The position numbers and the translations under genes were made by a program. Shown in pieces: positions 8,511-18,454 of a stretch of DNA of 64,000 nt (positions within the stretch are counted from its first letter, which is position 1; every line of letters begins with the position of its first letter). The stretch lies in contig CACBCS010000002.1 in assembly GCA_902537815.1 (NCBI GenBank), positions 62,001 through 126,000 on the forward strand. Reading direction: 5' to 3'. This DNA comes from an uncultured Pseudohongiella sp. GTDB lineage: Bacteria; Pseudomonadota; Gammaproteobacteria; Pseudomonadales; Pseudohongiellaceae. A model generated the notes under the pieces. It made no database searches, had not been told where the DNA came from, and saw nothing but the letters and a program-made list of their open reading frames with translations.

Positions 8511-9506
8511 GTGTCCCAGTATAGAGCGTACGAGGTTATTGAAGTCGCAGACAAGCAGTATCAGGGGTCTGTGGTTGAAAAAAATGAAGTTGACTTGCCT
8601 GATGGCGAGACCCTTGTAGAGGTTCTGTATTCCTCCCTGAACTACAAAGACGCGCTGTCGGCCAGTGGTAATAAAGGGGTTACTCGTCACTATCCTCACG
8701 TGCCCGGAATAGATGCAGTGGGCACCGTACTTTCTTCTGAAGATGACCAGTTTTCCGAGGGGCAGGCGGTGCTGATTACAGGTTACGATCTTGGGATGAA
8801 TACATCCGGCGGGTTTGGCCAGCGCATCAGAGTACCGGCCTCATGGGTTGCCCCACTGCCTTCCGGCATGGATCCCGCTACGAGCATGCGTCTCGGTACA
8901 GCGGGGCTCACCGCTGGTTTATGTGTAGATGCCCTGCTCCAGAACGGTCTCGAAGTTGATCATGGAGAGGTGTTGGTTACTGGATCTACCGGGGGCGTTG
9001 GTATCATCGCAATCGGTATTCTCGCCAAATTGGGCTTTCAGGTCGTTGCCAGCACAGGTAAGCCAGAAGCGGGACAGCTGTTAAAAACCATGGGTGCAAG
9101 CGAAATCATTGACCGGAATGAGCTCAGCGAGTCCTCTTCGAGGCCTTTGCTGGCTGAGAGGTGGGCAGCGGCCGTAGACGTGGTTGGTGGCGATACGCTG
9201 TTTAACGTCATCAAAGGCTTGAAGTACGGTGGTAGTGTGGCAGCCTGTGGTCTCGTGCAGTCGCCCGTGTTTCAGGCCTCCGTCTTGCCCTTTATTCTCC
9301 GGGGCGTCAATTTGTTAGGGATTGATTCTGTTGAGTTGCCGCTGATACAAAAAGAACGGATCTGGAGCAACCTTGCCGGCGACTGGAAAGTAGAGGCTTT
9401 GGATCAGGTTTGTACGGAAATTGGTCTGGATCAGTTGGAAGACAGCTTGGCTACGGTACTGTCTGGCGGCGCTGTCGGACGCTATCTCCTCAACTTGCAG
9501 CGTTAA
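8511..9506 (+). CDS. acuI: acrylyl-CoA reductase (NADPH) / YhdH-family oxidoreductase
   Basis: Medium-chain dehydrogenase/reductase without zinc ligands, of the YhdH/AcuI type that reduces acryloyl-CoA to propionyl-CoA with NADPH. The N-terminal GroES-like domain contains YSSLNYKDALSASG and HYPHVPGIDAVGTV. The Rossmann nucleotide site is VLVTGSTGGVGIIAIGILAK (about residues 150-169), and GVNLLGIDSVELP near residue 270 is family-typical. GTG start at 8511 with GGAGG eight bases upstream. Genes of this family clear acrylate in DMSP metabolism, but no dmd or ddd genes are nearby, so a DMSP role is not shown here. Confidence 0.88.
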   Translation: MSQYRAYEVIEVADKQYQGSVVEKNEVDLPDGETLVEVLYSSLNYKDALSASGNKGVTRHYPHVPGIDAVGTVLSSEDDQFSEGQAVLITGYDLGMNTSGGFGQRIRVPASWVAPLPSGMDPATSMRLGTAGLTAGLCVDALLQNGLEVDHGEVLVTGSTGGVGIIAIGILAKLGFQVVASTGKPEAGQLLKTMGASEIIDRNELSESSSRPLLAERWAAAVDVVGGDTLFNVIKGLKYGGSVAACGLVQSPVFQASVLPFILRGVNLLGIDSVELPLIQKERIWSNLAGDWKVEALDQVCTEIGLDQLEDSLATVLSGGAVGRYLLNLQR

Positions 9507-9664
9507 TCAGCGACAGGCACTGTTGTTCAGGCTCTCTAGTTGTCCCAGCAAGGCCGTGTGAGGCATTCGAGATTGCCCGGTGGAATTCAATATTCCGGGA
9601 TATCGGTTCCGGGGCAGCTGCCATGTTCGAGTTCGGTGAAATCTGGCCAGAGTACCCGGCGTTG

Positions 9665-12600
9665 CTAATTTAGGTTGGGCGCCAGTAGGCGAGTGAGTTC
9701 GTCGACCGGGAAATTCTTGCGTCTTGCTAGGTCGCTGACTTGCTCTGTTGAGATTTTTCCGACCGGGAAATATTTGCTGTCAGGATGGGCGAAGTAAAAA
9801 CCACTTACGGTAGCGGCCGGAGTCATTGCATAGCTTTCAGTGAGTTCAACGCCGATATTCTGCCGGGCATTCAGCAGTTCAAATAAGATTTCTTTTTCGG
9901 AGTGATCAGGACATGCCGGATAGCCGGGCGCTGGCCGGATACCCTGATAGGCCTCCTTGATGAGCTCTTCATTGCCAAAGGTCTCTTCAGGCTGGTAACC
10001 CCAGAGCTCTTTCCGAACCATTTCGTGCATGTGTTCAGCGAAAGCTTCGGCCAGGCGGTCTGCCAGAGCTTTTACCATAAGCGCGTTGTAGTCATTCTGC
10101 TCTGCTTCGTACTTTCTGGCTAATTCCTCCGCGCCGATCCCTGCCGTGACCACAAAGCCGCCGAGATAATCCTGCTTTCCTGAAGACTCAGGGGCGACAA
10201 AGTCTGCGAGGCAAAGTTGTGTTTCTTCTCCTGCTTTGACTGTCTGTTGTCTGAGGAAATGCAGAGTTGCAGCGGGTTGGTCTTCTCCATGCTCATGCCA
10301 GACAGAGATGTCATTGGCGCCGGATCGATTCGCCGGCCAGAACCCAACGACGGCCTTCGCTCTCAGGTTTCCGGAAGTGATGATCTCATCCAGCATTGCT
10401 CTCGCATCGTCGAAGAGGTCTTGAGCTGCCTTTCCTACCTTGTGGTCATTCAGGATTGCCGGAAATTTTCCTGCTAGAGACCAGGTGATGAAGAAGGGCG
10501 TCCAATCGATATAGGGAATCAGTGTTTCAAGTGAGTAATCGGCGTAAATTTTCGTGCCTAAAAAACTCGGTCGCACAGGGTCAAAGGACTGCCAGCTCGC
10601 CGGATAAGCATGCTGGTTGGCTAGCTCGTAGGACATCAGCTGCCTAGATGCAGCGCGATTAGCTGAACGGGCCCTGATTTCGGCATATTCATTTCGGATC
10701 TGCTCGCAGTAATCAGGTTTGCCTTTCTTGTTCAGCAGGCGACTTACCACAGTGACGCTGCGTGAGGCGTCGGGCACATAGATGGTGGCGTCGTTTGAGT
10801 AGTTTTCCTCAATTTTTACTGCAGTATGGGCTTTGGAAGTTGTGGCTCCGCCGATCATTAGCGGGATATCAAACTCCAGCCGCTGCATTTCCTTGGCTAC
10901 GTGAACCATTTCATCCAGTGAAGGGGTTATCAGCCCGCTCAGCCCGATGATATCGACTTGTTGTTCGCGAGCGACCTGAAGGATTTTATCACAGGGAACC
11001 ATCACGCCTAGATCGACCACTTCATAGTTGTTGCATCCAAGTACAACCCCAACTATATTTTTGCCGATGTCGTGCACGTCGCCCTTTACCGTTGCCAGCA
11101 GAATCTTTCCTTTGGTTCGGACGGCATCTCCGGTCTTCTCAGCTTCGATATACGGGAGTAGGTAAGCGACAGCTTGTTTCATCACTCGAGCGCTTTTGAC
11201 TACCTGCGGAAGAAACATTTTTCCGGCCCCGAACAGATCGCCGACTTCTCCCATGCCTTCCATCAGAGGGCCCTCAATGACTTCGATAGGTCGGTTCGCC
11301 TGTTGTCGTGCTTCCTCAGTGTCCTCTTCGATGAACTTAGTGATTCCTTTGATCAGAGAATAGCTGAGTCGTTTTTCGACCGGGCGTTCACGCCAGCTGA
11401 GATCCTCTGTGGTTGCCGTAGGGCCGGTGTCAGTATAAGTTTGTGCGACCTCCATCAGCCGTTCAGTTGCATCGGGTCGTCGATTCAGAACGACATCTTC
11501 GACCGCATCCTTGAGGTCCTTCGGGATCTCATCATAAACAGCCAGTTGTCCTGCGTTCACAATTCCCATCGTCAGGCCAGCTTTGATGGCGTGGTAAAGA
11601 AAGACCGAATGGATGGCTTCTCTGACGGCATTGTTGCCGCGGAATGAGAAGGAAACATTGCTGACGCCTCCGGAAATGAGCGCACCGGGTAGATTGGCTT
11701 TTATATAGCGGCAGCATTCGATGAAATCGACAGCATAATTGTTGTGCTCCTCAATGCCAGTGGCGATGGCAAATATATTGGGATCAAAAATGATGTCCTC
11801 TGCTGGAAAGCTCAGTTTTTGGGTGAGCAGCTCATAGCTTCGCGTGCAGATCTCGATTTTCCTTTCGAGGGTGTCTGCCTGGCCAGTTTCGTCGAAGGCC
11901 ATCACGATGACTGCAGAACCATACTTCAGGCACAGTGATGCCTTCGCCAGGAAGTCTTCCTCACCTTCCTTTAAACTGATCGAGTTAACAACAGATTTGC
12001 CCTGAGTGCACTTCAGGCCTGTTTCGATGATTTCCCATTTTGAAGAGTCGAGCATCATGGGGACTCTGCTGATGTCGGGCTCGCTTGCAACTAACTTTAA
12101 AAACTTGTCCATAGCTGCTTGGGAATCGAGCATGCCTTCATCCATGTTGATGTCGATGATCTGGGCGCCGGCTTCGACTTGTTGTCTGGCGACTTCCAGC
12201 GCTTCGTCAAAATTTTCCTCTTTGATTAATCGCGCAAAGCGGGAGGAGCCGGTTACGTTGGTTCTCTCACCGACATTCACGAATAGAGATTCCGGTGTCA
12301 TTGTGAAGGCTTCCAAGCCGCTCAATCTGCAGGCTGGCTTTATGTTCGGGGCTTTGCGAGGCGCTACACCTTTCGTGACTTTGGCGAGCTCTGCGATGTG
12401 CGCGGGTGTCGTGCCGCAGCATCCTCCGACAATGTTGACGAATCCTGAGTGAGCAAAATCGCCAACCAGCGAAGCCATTTCGGCTGGCGACTGGTCATAC
12501 TCACCGAATTCATTGGGTAAGCCTGCATTGGGGTGCGCGGACACCAGGATGGGCACACTCGACGCCATTTCTGCAATGTGGGGTCTCAGCTGCTCAGCGC

Positions 12601-13354
12601 CCAACGCGCAGTTGAAACCGATAGAGAGGGCGCCGGCGTGGGCCATGGAATGACAGAATGCCGCAACGGTCTGGCCAGACAACGTTCTGCCGCTGGCGTC
12701 CGTAATGGTGCCGGAAATCATGATCGGCAGACTAAGCTTCCTGTCGGAGAAGCATTTATGTACCGCAAATACTGCGGCTTTGGCGTTGAGTGTGTCGAAC
12801 GAGGTTTCGATCATAACGATGTCGGCTCCACCGTCGATCAGACCTTCGGTAGACGAACAATAATCATCGACCAGTTCATCGAAACTGGTATTTCTGAAGC
12901 CCGGATCGTTTACATCCGGTGATATCGATGCGCTTCGACTGGTTGGGCCGAGGATGCCTGCGACAAAGCGAGGCTTATCTGAATCAAGGTCGTTATATTG
13001 GTCAGCAGCGGAACGCGCAATCCGAGCGGCTTGCAGGTTCAGTTCGTAGGCGATGTGCTCCAGGTGATAGTCCGCCTGCGCCGCGCGGGTCGAGTTAAAG
13101 GTGTTGGTCTCGATGATGTCAGCGCCGGCTTCGAGGTAGGCGCAGTGGATTTCCCGGATTACATCGGGTTGAGTCAGGCTGAGCAGATCATTATTGCCAG
13201 CCAGGTCGTGGGGGAAGTCGGCGAAGCGTTCACCCCTGAATTCATCGTCGGTAAGGCGTCGCGCTTGGATCATAGTTCCCATGGCGCCGTCGAGCAGCAA
13301 GATGCGTTGGGATAAAAGCTGCTGAAGTCTGGTCTCGGTCTTAGTGCTGTTCAT
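9665..13354 (-). CDS. metH: cobalamin-dependent methionine synthase
   Basis: Transfers a methyl group from 5-methyltetrahydrofolate to homocysteine via methylcobalamin. All four modules are present: the homocysteine/zinc domain (about residues 10-330, zinc Cys pair in [11 protein letters not shown]), pterin-binding domain (begins [13 protein letters not shown]), cobalamin domain with DVHDIGKN, and the C-terminal S-adenosylmethionine reactivation domain. With ATG 13354 ([14 protein letters not shown]) the cobalt-ligating His is residue 761 against 759 in E. coli, and the length is 1229 aa against 1227, which favours this start over the longer reading to 13423. ATG 13366 is an alternative. No cobalamin riboswitch fits in the 170-base gap to nfuA. 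Confidence 0.97.
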   Translation of the reverse strand: MNSTKTETRLQQLLSQRILLLDGAMGTMIQARRLTDDEFRGERFADFPHDLAGNNDLLSLTQPDVIREIHCAYLEAGADIIETNTFNSTRAAQADYHLEHIAYELNLQAARIARSAADQYNDLDSDKPRFVAGILGPTSRSASISPDVNDPGFRNTSFDELVDDYCSSTEGLIDGGADIVMIETSFDTLNAKAAVFAVHKCFSDRKLSLPIMISGTITDASGRTLSGQTVAAFCHSMAHAGALSIGFNCALGAEQLRPHIAEMASSVPILVSAHPNAGLPNEFGEYDQSPAEMASLVGDFAHSGFVNIVGGCCGTTPAHIAELAKVTKGVAPRKAPNIKPACRLSGLEAFTMTPESLFVNVGERTNVTGSSRFARLIKEENFDEALEVARQQVEAGAQIIDINMDEGMLDSQAAMDKFLKLVASEPDISRVPMMLDSSKWEIIETGLKCTQGKSVVNSISLKEGEEDFLAKASLCLKYGSAVIVMAFDETGQADTLERKIEICTRSYELLTQKLSFPAEDIIFDPNIFAIATGIEEHNNYAVDFIECCRYIKANLPGALISGGVSNVSFSFRGNNAVREAIHSVFLYHAIKAGLTMGIVNAGQLAVYDEIPKDLKDAVEDVVLNRRPDATERLMEVAQTYTDTGPTATTEDLSWRERPVEKRLSYSLIKGITKFIEEDTEEARQQANRPIEVIEGPLMEGMGEVGDLFGAGKMFLPQVVKSARVMKQAVAYLLPYIEAEKTGDAVRTKGKILLATVKGDVHDIGKNIVGVVLGCNNYEVVDLGVMVPCDKILQVAREQQVDIIGLSGLITPSLDEMVHVAKEMQRLEFDIPLMIGGATTSKAHTAVKIEENYSNDATIYVPDASRSVTVVSRLLNKKGKPDYCEQIRNEYAEIRARSANRAASRQLMSYELANQHAYPASWQSFDPVRPSFLGTKIYADYSLETLIPYIDWTPFFITWSLAGKFPAILNDHKVGKAAQDLFDDARAMLDEIITSGNLRAKAVVGFWPANRSGANDISVWHEHGEDQPAATLHFLRQQTVKAGEETQLCLADFVAPESSGKQDYLGGFVVTAGIGAEELARKYEAEQNDYNALMVKALADRLAEAFAEHMHEMVRKELWGYQPEETFGNEELIKEAYQGIRPAPGYPACPDHSEKEILFELLNARQNIGVELTESYAMTPAATVSGFYFAHPDSKYFPVGKISTEQVSDLARRKNFPVDELTRLLAPNLN

Positions 13355-13523
13355 TTCGGCTGTCATCTGGAAGGGCCGCAATTCTATCAGAAGCTCTGGG
13401 GCGGAGTCAGTTAGTGAGACCAACGTGTTACTTGCATGAAGCTGAGTATTTTACTCAGGTATTCTCAAGTTCAAAACGATAAGTTATCATGAGCCAGATC
13501 ACTCACCGAACTTCGGGCTTGCA

Positions 13524-14105
13524 ATGGTAACCATCACTGAATCGGCACAAGAGTACCTGCTCGAGTTGCTGGAAAAGCAAAACGTACCTGGCATAGCTGT
13601 CAGAGTGTTTATTCTGGATGCGGGAACACCGAGGGCAGAAACCTGTATCTCGTTCTGTAGACCGGGCGAAGAAAAGGACAGTGATGATATTCAGGAGCTT
13701 AACGGATTTAGGGCATTCATCGATCAGCCCAGTGTGCCTTTTCTCGAGGACGCGGTAGTTGATTTTCAGAAGGACTCGATGGGCGGTCAGCTGACCATTA
13801 AAGCGCCCAATTCGAGATTACCCAAAATATCTGAAGACAGCTCTCTGGAAGATCGCGTGAACTATATCCTGTATAACGAGATTAACCCCGGTCTTGCTGC
13901 GCATGGAGGCATGGTCTCTCTTGAAGAAATATTTGATGAGTCAGTTGCGGTCTTGCGCTTTGGCGGAGGTTGTCAGGGATGTGGGATGGTCGATGTGACG
14001 CTGAAGGATGGCGTCGAGAAAACTCTGCTCGAGCAAATTCCCCAGCTGACGGAAGTGCGTGATGTGACCGATCACTCAGTAAAAGAAAACGCATACTACC
14101 AGTAA
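13524..14105 (+). CDS. nfuA: Fe-S cluster carrier protein NfuA
   Basis: Scaffold or carrier that delivers [4Fe-4S] clusters to apoproteins. The N-terminal half is a degenerate A-type carrier domain. The C-terminal Nfu domain holds the cluster-binding pair C150-x-x-C153 ([12 protein letters not shown]), almost the same numbering as in E. coli (149/152). Length 193 aa. It is divergent from metH. Confidence 0.96.
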   Translation: MVTITESAQEYLLELLEKQNVPGIAVRVFILDAGTPRAETCISFCRPGEEKDSDDIQELNGFRAFIDQPSVPFLEDAVVDFQKDSMGGQLTIKAPNSRLPKISEDSSLEDRVNYILYNEINPGLAAHGGMVSLEEIFDESVAVLRFGGGCQGCGMVDVTLKDGVEKTLLEQIPQLTEVRDVTDHSVKENAYYQ

Positions 14106-14124
14106 GGAAATAATTGGGCAGCGC

Positions 14125-14796
14125 TTATTCTTCTGTCTGATTGTAAGCGACCTGAAGAGACTCATAGATTTCGTTCTTAAAATCGGGTTGACTGACATCG
14201 AGCGACTGAAGAATGTCTACCAGAACTTCATTGTCTTCCCGGCCGCTCCACAATTTTCGGTAGGTCCCCTCTTTGTAACCGTTGTCCTGCCTGAAAAAGT
14301 TGAGCACGTTTTTCCCTACGTACTGACGAAACAGCTCGGTCCAGTTTAGCTGGCAGTCCGTCATGATGCTGGCAAAAACTGCTATCTCAATCCGCCGTGC
14401 AGCTGACAGACCAATCAGTAGCTCAATCTTCTCAAGTAAAGGCAAAACATCCAGTCGGTAGATGCTTCCGTCGAACTGTAGTTCGTGCGTCACTGAGATC
14501 TCAGACATCGCTGACTGCAGGGCTTCTCGCGCTCCTGCATCACTGCCATCGCCGTGTCGCAGGAGCATTTCTGACAAAATAAAATGCCAGATATCAATGA
14601 GTTCCATTTGCAGTTGAGCAAGATCAAGCTCTTGTTTCTTCCACCACTTCCAGCCGTGGTGTTCGATGGCCTCTGCTCCCTCAATGACTACGGCCCTCAG
14701 ATACGGATAGCGCGCCTGTCTCCAGTCCGGGTCGACTTTGCTGTTCATGCTCTGTTGCATGAGCAGCATAACGTCGATCTGGTTTACAGTAAGCAT
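14125..14796 (-). CDS. dimeric dUTP diphosphatase (dUTPase_2 family)
   Basis: Probably hydrolyses dUTP to dUMP. It is an all-alpha protein of the dimeric dUTPase class, with the metal-binding EGAEAIEHHGWKWWK and QMELIDIWHF segments forming the ExxE...ExxD-like motif, and KNVLNFFRQDNGYKEGTYRK near the C-terminus, which is typical of the kinetoplastid/phage-like dimeric enzymes found in many gammaproteobacteria. The frame is open to TTG 14823, but ATG 14796 (MLTVNQIDVMLLMQQ) matches the family start; neither has a clear ribosome site. It is convergent with nfuA and follows the small gene at 14826 on the same strand. Confidence 0.8.
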   Translation of the reverse strand: MLTVNQIDVMLLMQQSMNSKVDPDWRQARYPYLRAVVIEGAEAIEHHGWKWWKKQELDLAQLQMELIDIWHFILSEMLLRHGDGSDAGAREALQSAMSEISVTHELQFDGSIYRLDVLPLLEKIELLIGLSAARRIEIAVFASIMTDCQLNWTELFRQYVGKNVLNFFRQDNGYKEGTYRKLWSGREDNEVLVDILQSLDVSQPDFKNEIYESLQVAYNQTEE

Positions 14797-14825
14797 GGGG
14801 TCTACGGGTTCGGTGTGGCTCAAGG

Positions 14826-15083
14826 TTATTTTGTCACAACAGCCTGAAGCTTTGCCTGTTTGGCGAGGGCGCTGAGCATTTCTCTGCGGCTGCTCAGCAT
14901 GTCGTGGTAGGATTTTCTTGTGGCAGCGACCTCAGCGTCATTCTCTTCGGCAGTGTCCAGTTCAGCCAGCCAGTTCTCTAACACCGCAATTTCGCTGATC
15001 AGCTGCGCGGTGCCTTCGTCGATCAGTTTCTGGTCGATTGTGATATCGGCATTGTCTATCGCTGTGCGCTTATCGTCAGTCAT
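14826..15083 (-). CDS. small charged helical protein, unknown function
   Basis: 85 aa from ATG 15083, preceded by AGGTGGG six or so bases upstream; a GTG at 15092 is in frame but less well placed. The product is rich in Ala, Glu, Asp and Leu and is predicted by eye to form two long helices or a coiled coil (LISEIAVLENWLAELDTAEE and a second helix ending SALAKQAKLQAVV). There is no Cys, signal peptide or membrane segment. It lies immediately upstream of the dUTPase on the same strand, with only a few bases between, so they are probably cotranscribed. I do not recognise the family. Confidence 0.6.
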   Translation of the reverse strand: MTDDKRTAIDNADITIDQKLIDEGTAQLISEIAVLENWLAELDTAEENDAEVAATRKSYHDMLSSRREMLSALAKQAKLQAVVTK

Positions 15084-15542
15084 TTTGCCCACCTAACTCC
15101 GCAGACTCCTCAGAGGAACAAGGTTGTACACGGGTTTTGCTTATAAATCTGGCCGCAGCGACGGCCCTGCCACCGCCTCTGACGCCAGGGTCGCTCATTG
15201 TCTTGCGCGTTTTCCGCGATGAGTCCCGGTAGTCAGGCTTTGTTGGCTAACCAAATACGCACCCGGCCTTGCAGAATCTCACAGAGCCCATAGCTGGTCA
15301 AGATGCCCATCTGTGCCAGTGTCCGGCGTCGCTAAAGGCCGCTTTGCATAGGCTGTGTCCATCCGCCCGGTATTCCGGTCAGACATGTGAGAGCGGTCCT
15401 GAGTTCCAATTTCTGCGTCCGTCACGTTGAGCAGTTTGGGCTGTCAACGGATAGCTAAGCACGGGTTTCAGACTCGCCGTTACTGTGCCCAGGTCGCTAA
15501 CTTCGGCCTGTATCGGGCTTGGGGGGTAATGCTGCTCGGGTC
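15084..15542. other. non-coding stretch before tRNA-Glu
   Basis: About 460 bases between the small helical gene and the tRNA-Glu promoter. I see no convincing gene on either strand, no tRNA and no known RNA family. Base composition resembles the flanking core genes rather than the AT-richer island that follows. Confidence 0.5.
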
Positions 15543-15571
15543 TTGACGGATGTGCTTAAGCTCACTAGAAT
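15543..15571 (+). promoter_or_regulatory. sigma-70 promoter of tRNA-Glu
   Basis: TTGACG (15543-15548), exactly 17 bases, then TAGAAT (15566-15571). Transcription would start near 15578, giving a leader of about 43 bases before the tRNA. Confidence 0.7.
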
Positions 15572-15620
15572 CCGCACCTGCTTAGGGTTCCTCGCGTCTA
15601 CCCCGAGCCTTAAGAACTTA

Positions 15621-15757
<137 letters not shown>

Positions 15758-15773
15758 TCAAGGTACATTAGCC

Positions 15774-15792
15774 AATTCACCCTTTTTTAGCT
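15774..15792 (+). repeat. short third copy of the island repeat core
   Basis: AATTCACCCTTTTTTAGCT matches the 3' end of the 43-bp repeat at 24250-24267 with one extra T. It lies just inside the left end of the island, next to the tRNA terminator. It may be a remnant of the same mobile sequence; short length leaves room for chance. Confidence 0.4.
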
Positions 15793-15943
15793 TATCCATT
15801 CCTGGCTAATCAGCTTGCTTCGTTCCTCGCCGTCGCTCTATTTTTCTTTAATTATCTTCACAGATGCTCGCTAAAAGTCTCCCGGGAATAATCAAGTTTT
15901 ACCGGTATACACTCTACTACATATTCTAAAGGTCAATGGCAGT

Positions 15944-17548
15944 CTAACTCATCGCAGTTAAAATATACGTTTGCATTATCCCCTTACCTTTAATTTCCAT
16001 TAGTTCTCTTGGGGTAAGTGTAAAGCGGTCGGATGTGAGTAGCTCCGCTGTTGCAGACGAAATATGAATAGCGTTGGGAACTCCATGCGACTCCATCCTG
16101 CAGGCCGTATTAACAGCGTCGCCCCATAGATCGTATACAAATTTGTTTTTACCAATTACACCAGCTACTGCCGGGCCTGAGTGGATTCCAATTCGCATAG
16201 AGACCTTATGACCTTCGATTTCGGGGAAAGTGCTCATGTAGGCGAGCATTTTGAATCCGAGGTCAGCGATTTTGTCAGCATGATTCGGATCAGGTTCTGG
16301 AATCCCGCTTGCAACCATGTACGCATCGCCCATAGTCTTTATCTTTTCAACCCCCAGATCTTCGCAAAATCGATCAAATGCACTGAATATCCTATTCAAG
16401 TTCTGAACTATAACTCCCTCACTGAGTTCCTGTGAGAGCGGTGTAAATCCAACTATGTCACCGAAGAGCATCGTACACATGTCGAAAGAGTCAGCTATTG
16501 TTAATTCCTCATTTTTCATCCGTGTTGCGATAGATTTCGGGAGAATGTTTAACAAGAGTTCTTCATTTTTTTGTTTTTCTTCCTCGATTTTTGCCAGATG
16601 TTTGACTTCTCGGTCCTGTAGATTCTTTCTCTCGAGCGCAGAATTAATTCTTGCACTCAAAATCATGAAGTTGATTGGTTTTGTTACATAATCTTCAGCG
16701 CCAGCCTCCATGCACCTGTAAACGGTCTCTTGCTCATCTAATGAAGAAACAACGATGACAGGAATATTTCTTGATTTAAGTATGTCTCTGTTTCTTCCGA
16801 GAAAATCATATCCATTCATCTCAGGCATTAGCAAATCAAGCAAAATAAGATCTATTTCCGGTTCACTGGAAATAACTTGTTCTGCGTCAATACCTGAATG
16901 AACTAGAACAGCATTATGTTGAGCTGCTTCTAATTTTCTTTTGAGGTACTCAGTATTTGACGGGTTATCGTCAATTATCAAGATCTTTGAGGGATACTTC
17001 GTGTCAAGGACATTGGGAGCCTCTCTAAGCGCATCGGAGAAGCTCAAAACAGTTTCCAGGTCGTCTTTACTTAAAATTTCCAGTGTTACCAATTGGTCCA
17101 CATCATCAATATTTTCATGTATCAGTTTCTTAATCGCTGATTTTAGGTCATTTGATGCATTTTCTATTTTGTCGAGGTCGCTTGAAAAATCGTGCACAAA
17201 TGTTGTTTTGGAGGTTCTTCTTAAATCGCTTAATTGTTCATTAATTTCGTTGAAATGAGGTTCTGTTTTCTTCCAAAGAGAGTCTGACTGATCGCTTAGC
17301 TGTGAGAAAAATTGATTAAGTGTGAAATTCTGAGATGAGAGCATTTGATCTATTTGTTGAACAATGGCCGTGCCATTCTCACTAATTTCGAAAAGTCTCG
17401 GCCCTATCGCGCTATCTTTTTCGTAGTTTTCCTCGTCAAGCAGTTCTTCTGAAAGAAGCTCAGCGAAGCCGCAAGTAATATTAAGGTAAGTCTTAAGATT
17501 GTGTCGTATCTTACCGATTAGTAGGTTATTTAATCGTTGCTGCACCAT
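15944..17548 (-). CDS. response-regulator class III adenylate cyclase with DHp-like N-terminus
   Basis: 534 aa, cytoplasmic. Residues about 10-75 resemble a histidine-kinase dimerisation domain: RHNLKTYLNITCGFAELL keeps His16 and the HxLxT..LN...GF pattern, but no ATPase domain follows. A REC domain is at about 187-305 (acidic pair D193/D194, phospho-acceptor D238, K290), then a coiled linker, then a class III cyclase at about 340-534. Metal ligands D364 and D408, purine-specifying K404 and D473, and transition-state N480 and R484 are all present; the Lys/Asp pair is that of adenylate rather than guanylate cyclases. The start ATG 17548 has AGAGG upstream. It is the last gene of the HD-CNB-cyclase operon. 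The function is a confident call; regulation by phosphorylation is inferred. Confidence 0.9.
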   Translation of the reverse strand: MVQQRLNNLLIGKIRHNLKTYLNITCGFAELLSEELLDEENYEKDSAIGPRLFEISENGTAIVQQIDQMLSSQNFTLNQFFSQLSDQSDSLWKKTEPHFNEINEQLSDLRRTSKTTFVHDFSSDLDKIENASNDLKSAIKKLIHENIDDVDQLVTLEILSKDDLETVLSFSDALREAPNVLDTKYPSKILIIDDNPSNTEYLKRKLEAAQHNAVLVHSGIDAEQVISSEPEIDLILLDLLMPEMNGYDFLGRNRDILKSRNIPVIVVSSLDEQETVYRCMEAGAEDYVTKPINFMILSARINSALERKNLQDREVKHLAKIEEEKQKNEELLLNILPKSIATRMKNEELTIADSFDMCTMLFGDIVGFTPLSQELSEGVIVQNLNRIFSAFDRFCEDLGVEKIKTMGDAYMVASGIPEPDPNHADKIADLGFKMLAYMSTFPEIEGHKVSMRIGIHSGPAVAGVIGKNKFVYDLWGDAVNTACRMESHGVPNAIHISSATAELLTSDRFTLTPRELMEIKGKGIMQTYILTAMS

Positions 17549-17641
17549 TTACCTCTCGAATCTTGGCGGGTGATTCTGAATGGGTCGGAGATGAATATGA
17601 CCAGCCACAACCCTATGGGAAATATGGCTGTTCTTATCGGG

Positions 17642-18454
17642 CTACTTTTTTGTGTTACTCAACCTTCCAAGAGGCACATTCTGGCCAATTACTCGGCTAG
17701 TTAACCCTCTCACAACGCCATACAGGCCTTTGTTCAATTGGGAGATGAAAGTAAAGGCGCTATCGCCGGATATTTGCCAAGCGTTTACAGCTGATGTCAC
17801 TTCTACAGAGTCTGCACAAGGCACGCCGGCAATTGCTTCGGCGAGGCCCAAAACCCCTCCTTTACCAAGAGAACACATTCGGTCCCCACGGGTGACTTCT
17901 ACCGAGCCAGATCGAATGATTAAGGCGTTTCCGTTACTGATCTGTTTTTGGGTATCTTCACCCGTTGAAACGTAGACTGTATCAAGTATTGTATTTCCGC
18001 TGATTGATTGCCAAGCTCTCTTTGCAGCGTTTGAAGAGTTGAGGTCGTACGTTTCTTCCTGTTTGGAACCTGCCTGATGCGCAGCAAGAAAGTTTCTTTG
18101 GAGCAGTTGCAGTGTTAGGCCTGTAAAAACAATGTTAACGAAATGTGGTGAGGCATTTATTTGGTCTCCAAGCCAGTCCGCTGGTATTTCTAAGCAAGTG
18201 CTTCTTTCTTTTGCAATAGCTGTCGCGGTTCTGACCTTGGTTCCTAATATAGCTTGTTCACCAAAACTACTTCCACTTCCAAGTGATGCTAGTTTATGAG
18301 CGCCGTTATTAACTGCAATATCAATTACTCCAGTTTGAATGATATACATTGCACTGGCTTTATCTCCTTCCTCAAAAAGAATTGTTCCCTCCGGAAGAAA
18401 TATCTCTTGAAGACGTGGATTATGCTTGTAGGGCTTTCTTGTTACTTCATTCAT
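17642..18454 (-). CDS. tandem cyclic-nucleotide-binding domain protein
   Basis: 270 aa, soluble, with two CNB (CAP-ED) beta-barrels and no DNA-binding, kinase or channel domain. The first (about residues 15-105) has a good phosphate-binding cassette: FGEQAILGTKVRTATA with E66 and R75. The second (about 145-255) has LGLAEAIAGVPCADSVEV in the same place, lacking the Glu and Arg, so it probably does not bind ligand. Its start overlaps the stop of the HD gene by four bases (ATGA), and the cyclase gene follows 93 bases after its stop. The context makes it the likely receptor for the neighbouring cyclase's product. How it passes the signal on is not evident. Confidence 0.85.
   Translation of the reverse strand: MNEVTRKPYKHNPRLQEIFLPEGTILFEEGDKASAMYIIQTGVIDIAVNNGAHKLASLGSGSSFGEQAILGTKVRTATAIAKERSTCLEIPADWLGDQINASPHFVNIVFTGLTLQLLQRNFLAAHQAGSKQEETYDLNSSNAAKRAWQSISGNTILDTVYVSTGEDTQKQISNGNALIIRSGSVEVTRGDRMCSLGKGGVLGLAEAIAGVPCADSVEVTSAVNAWQISGDSAFTFISQLNKGLYGVVRGLTSRVIGQNVPLGRLSNTKK

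Noticed and set aside
9571-9600. Terminator between convergent acuI and metH
   Set aside because: The GGAAT/ATTCC hairpin there cannot be extended into a GC-rich stem and no T run follows on either strand.
13355-13523. Cobalamin riboswitch ahead of metH
   Set aside because: The gap is under 170 bases, shared with divergent nfuA, and shows no B12-box-like sequence or multistem fold.
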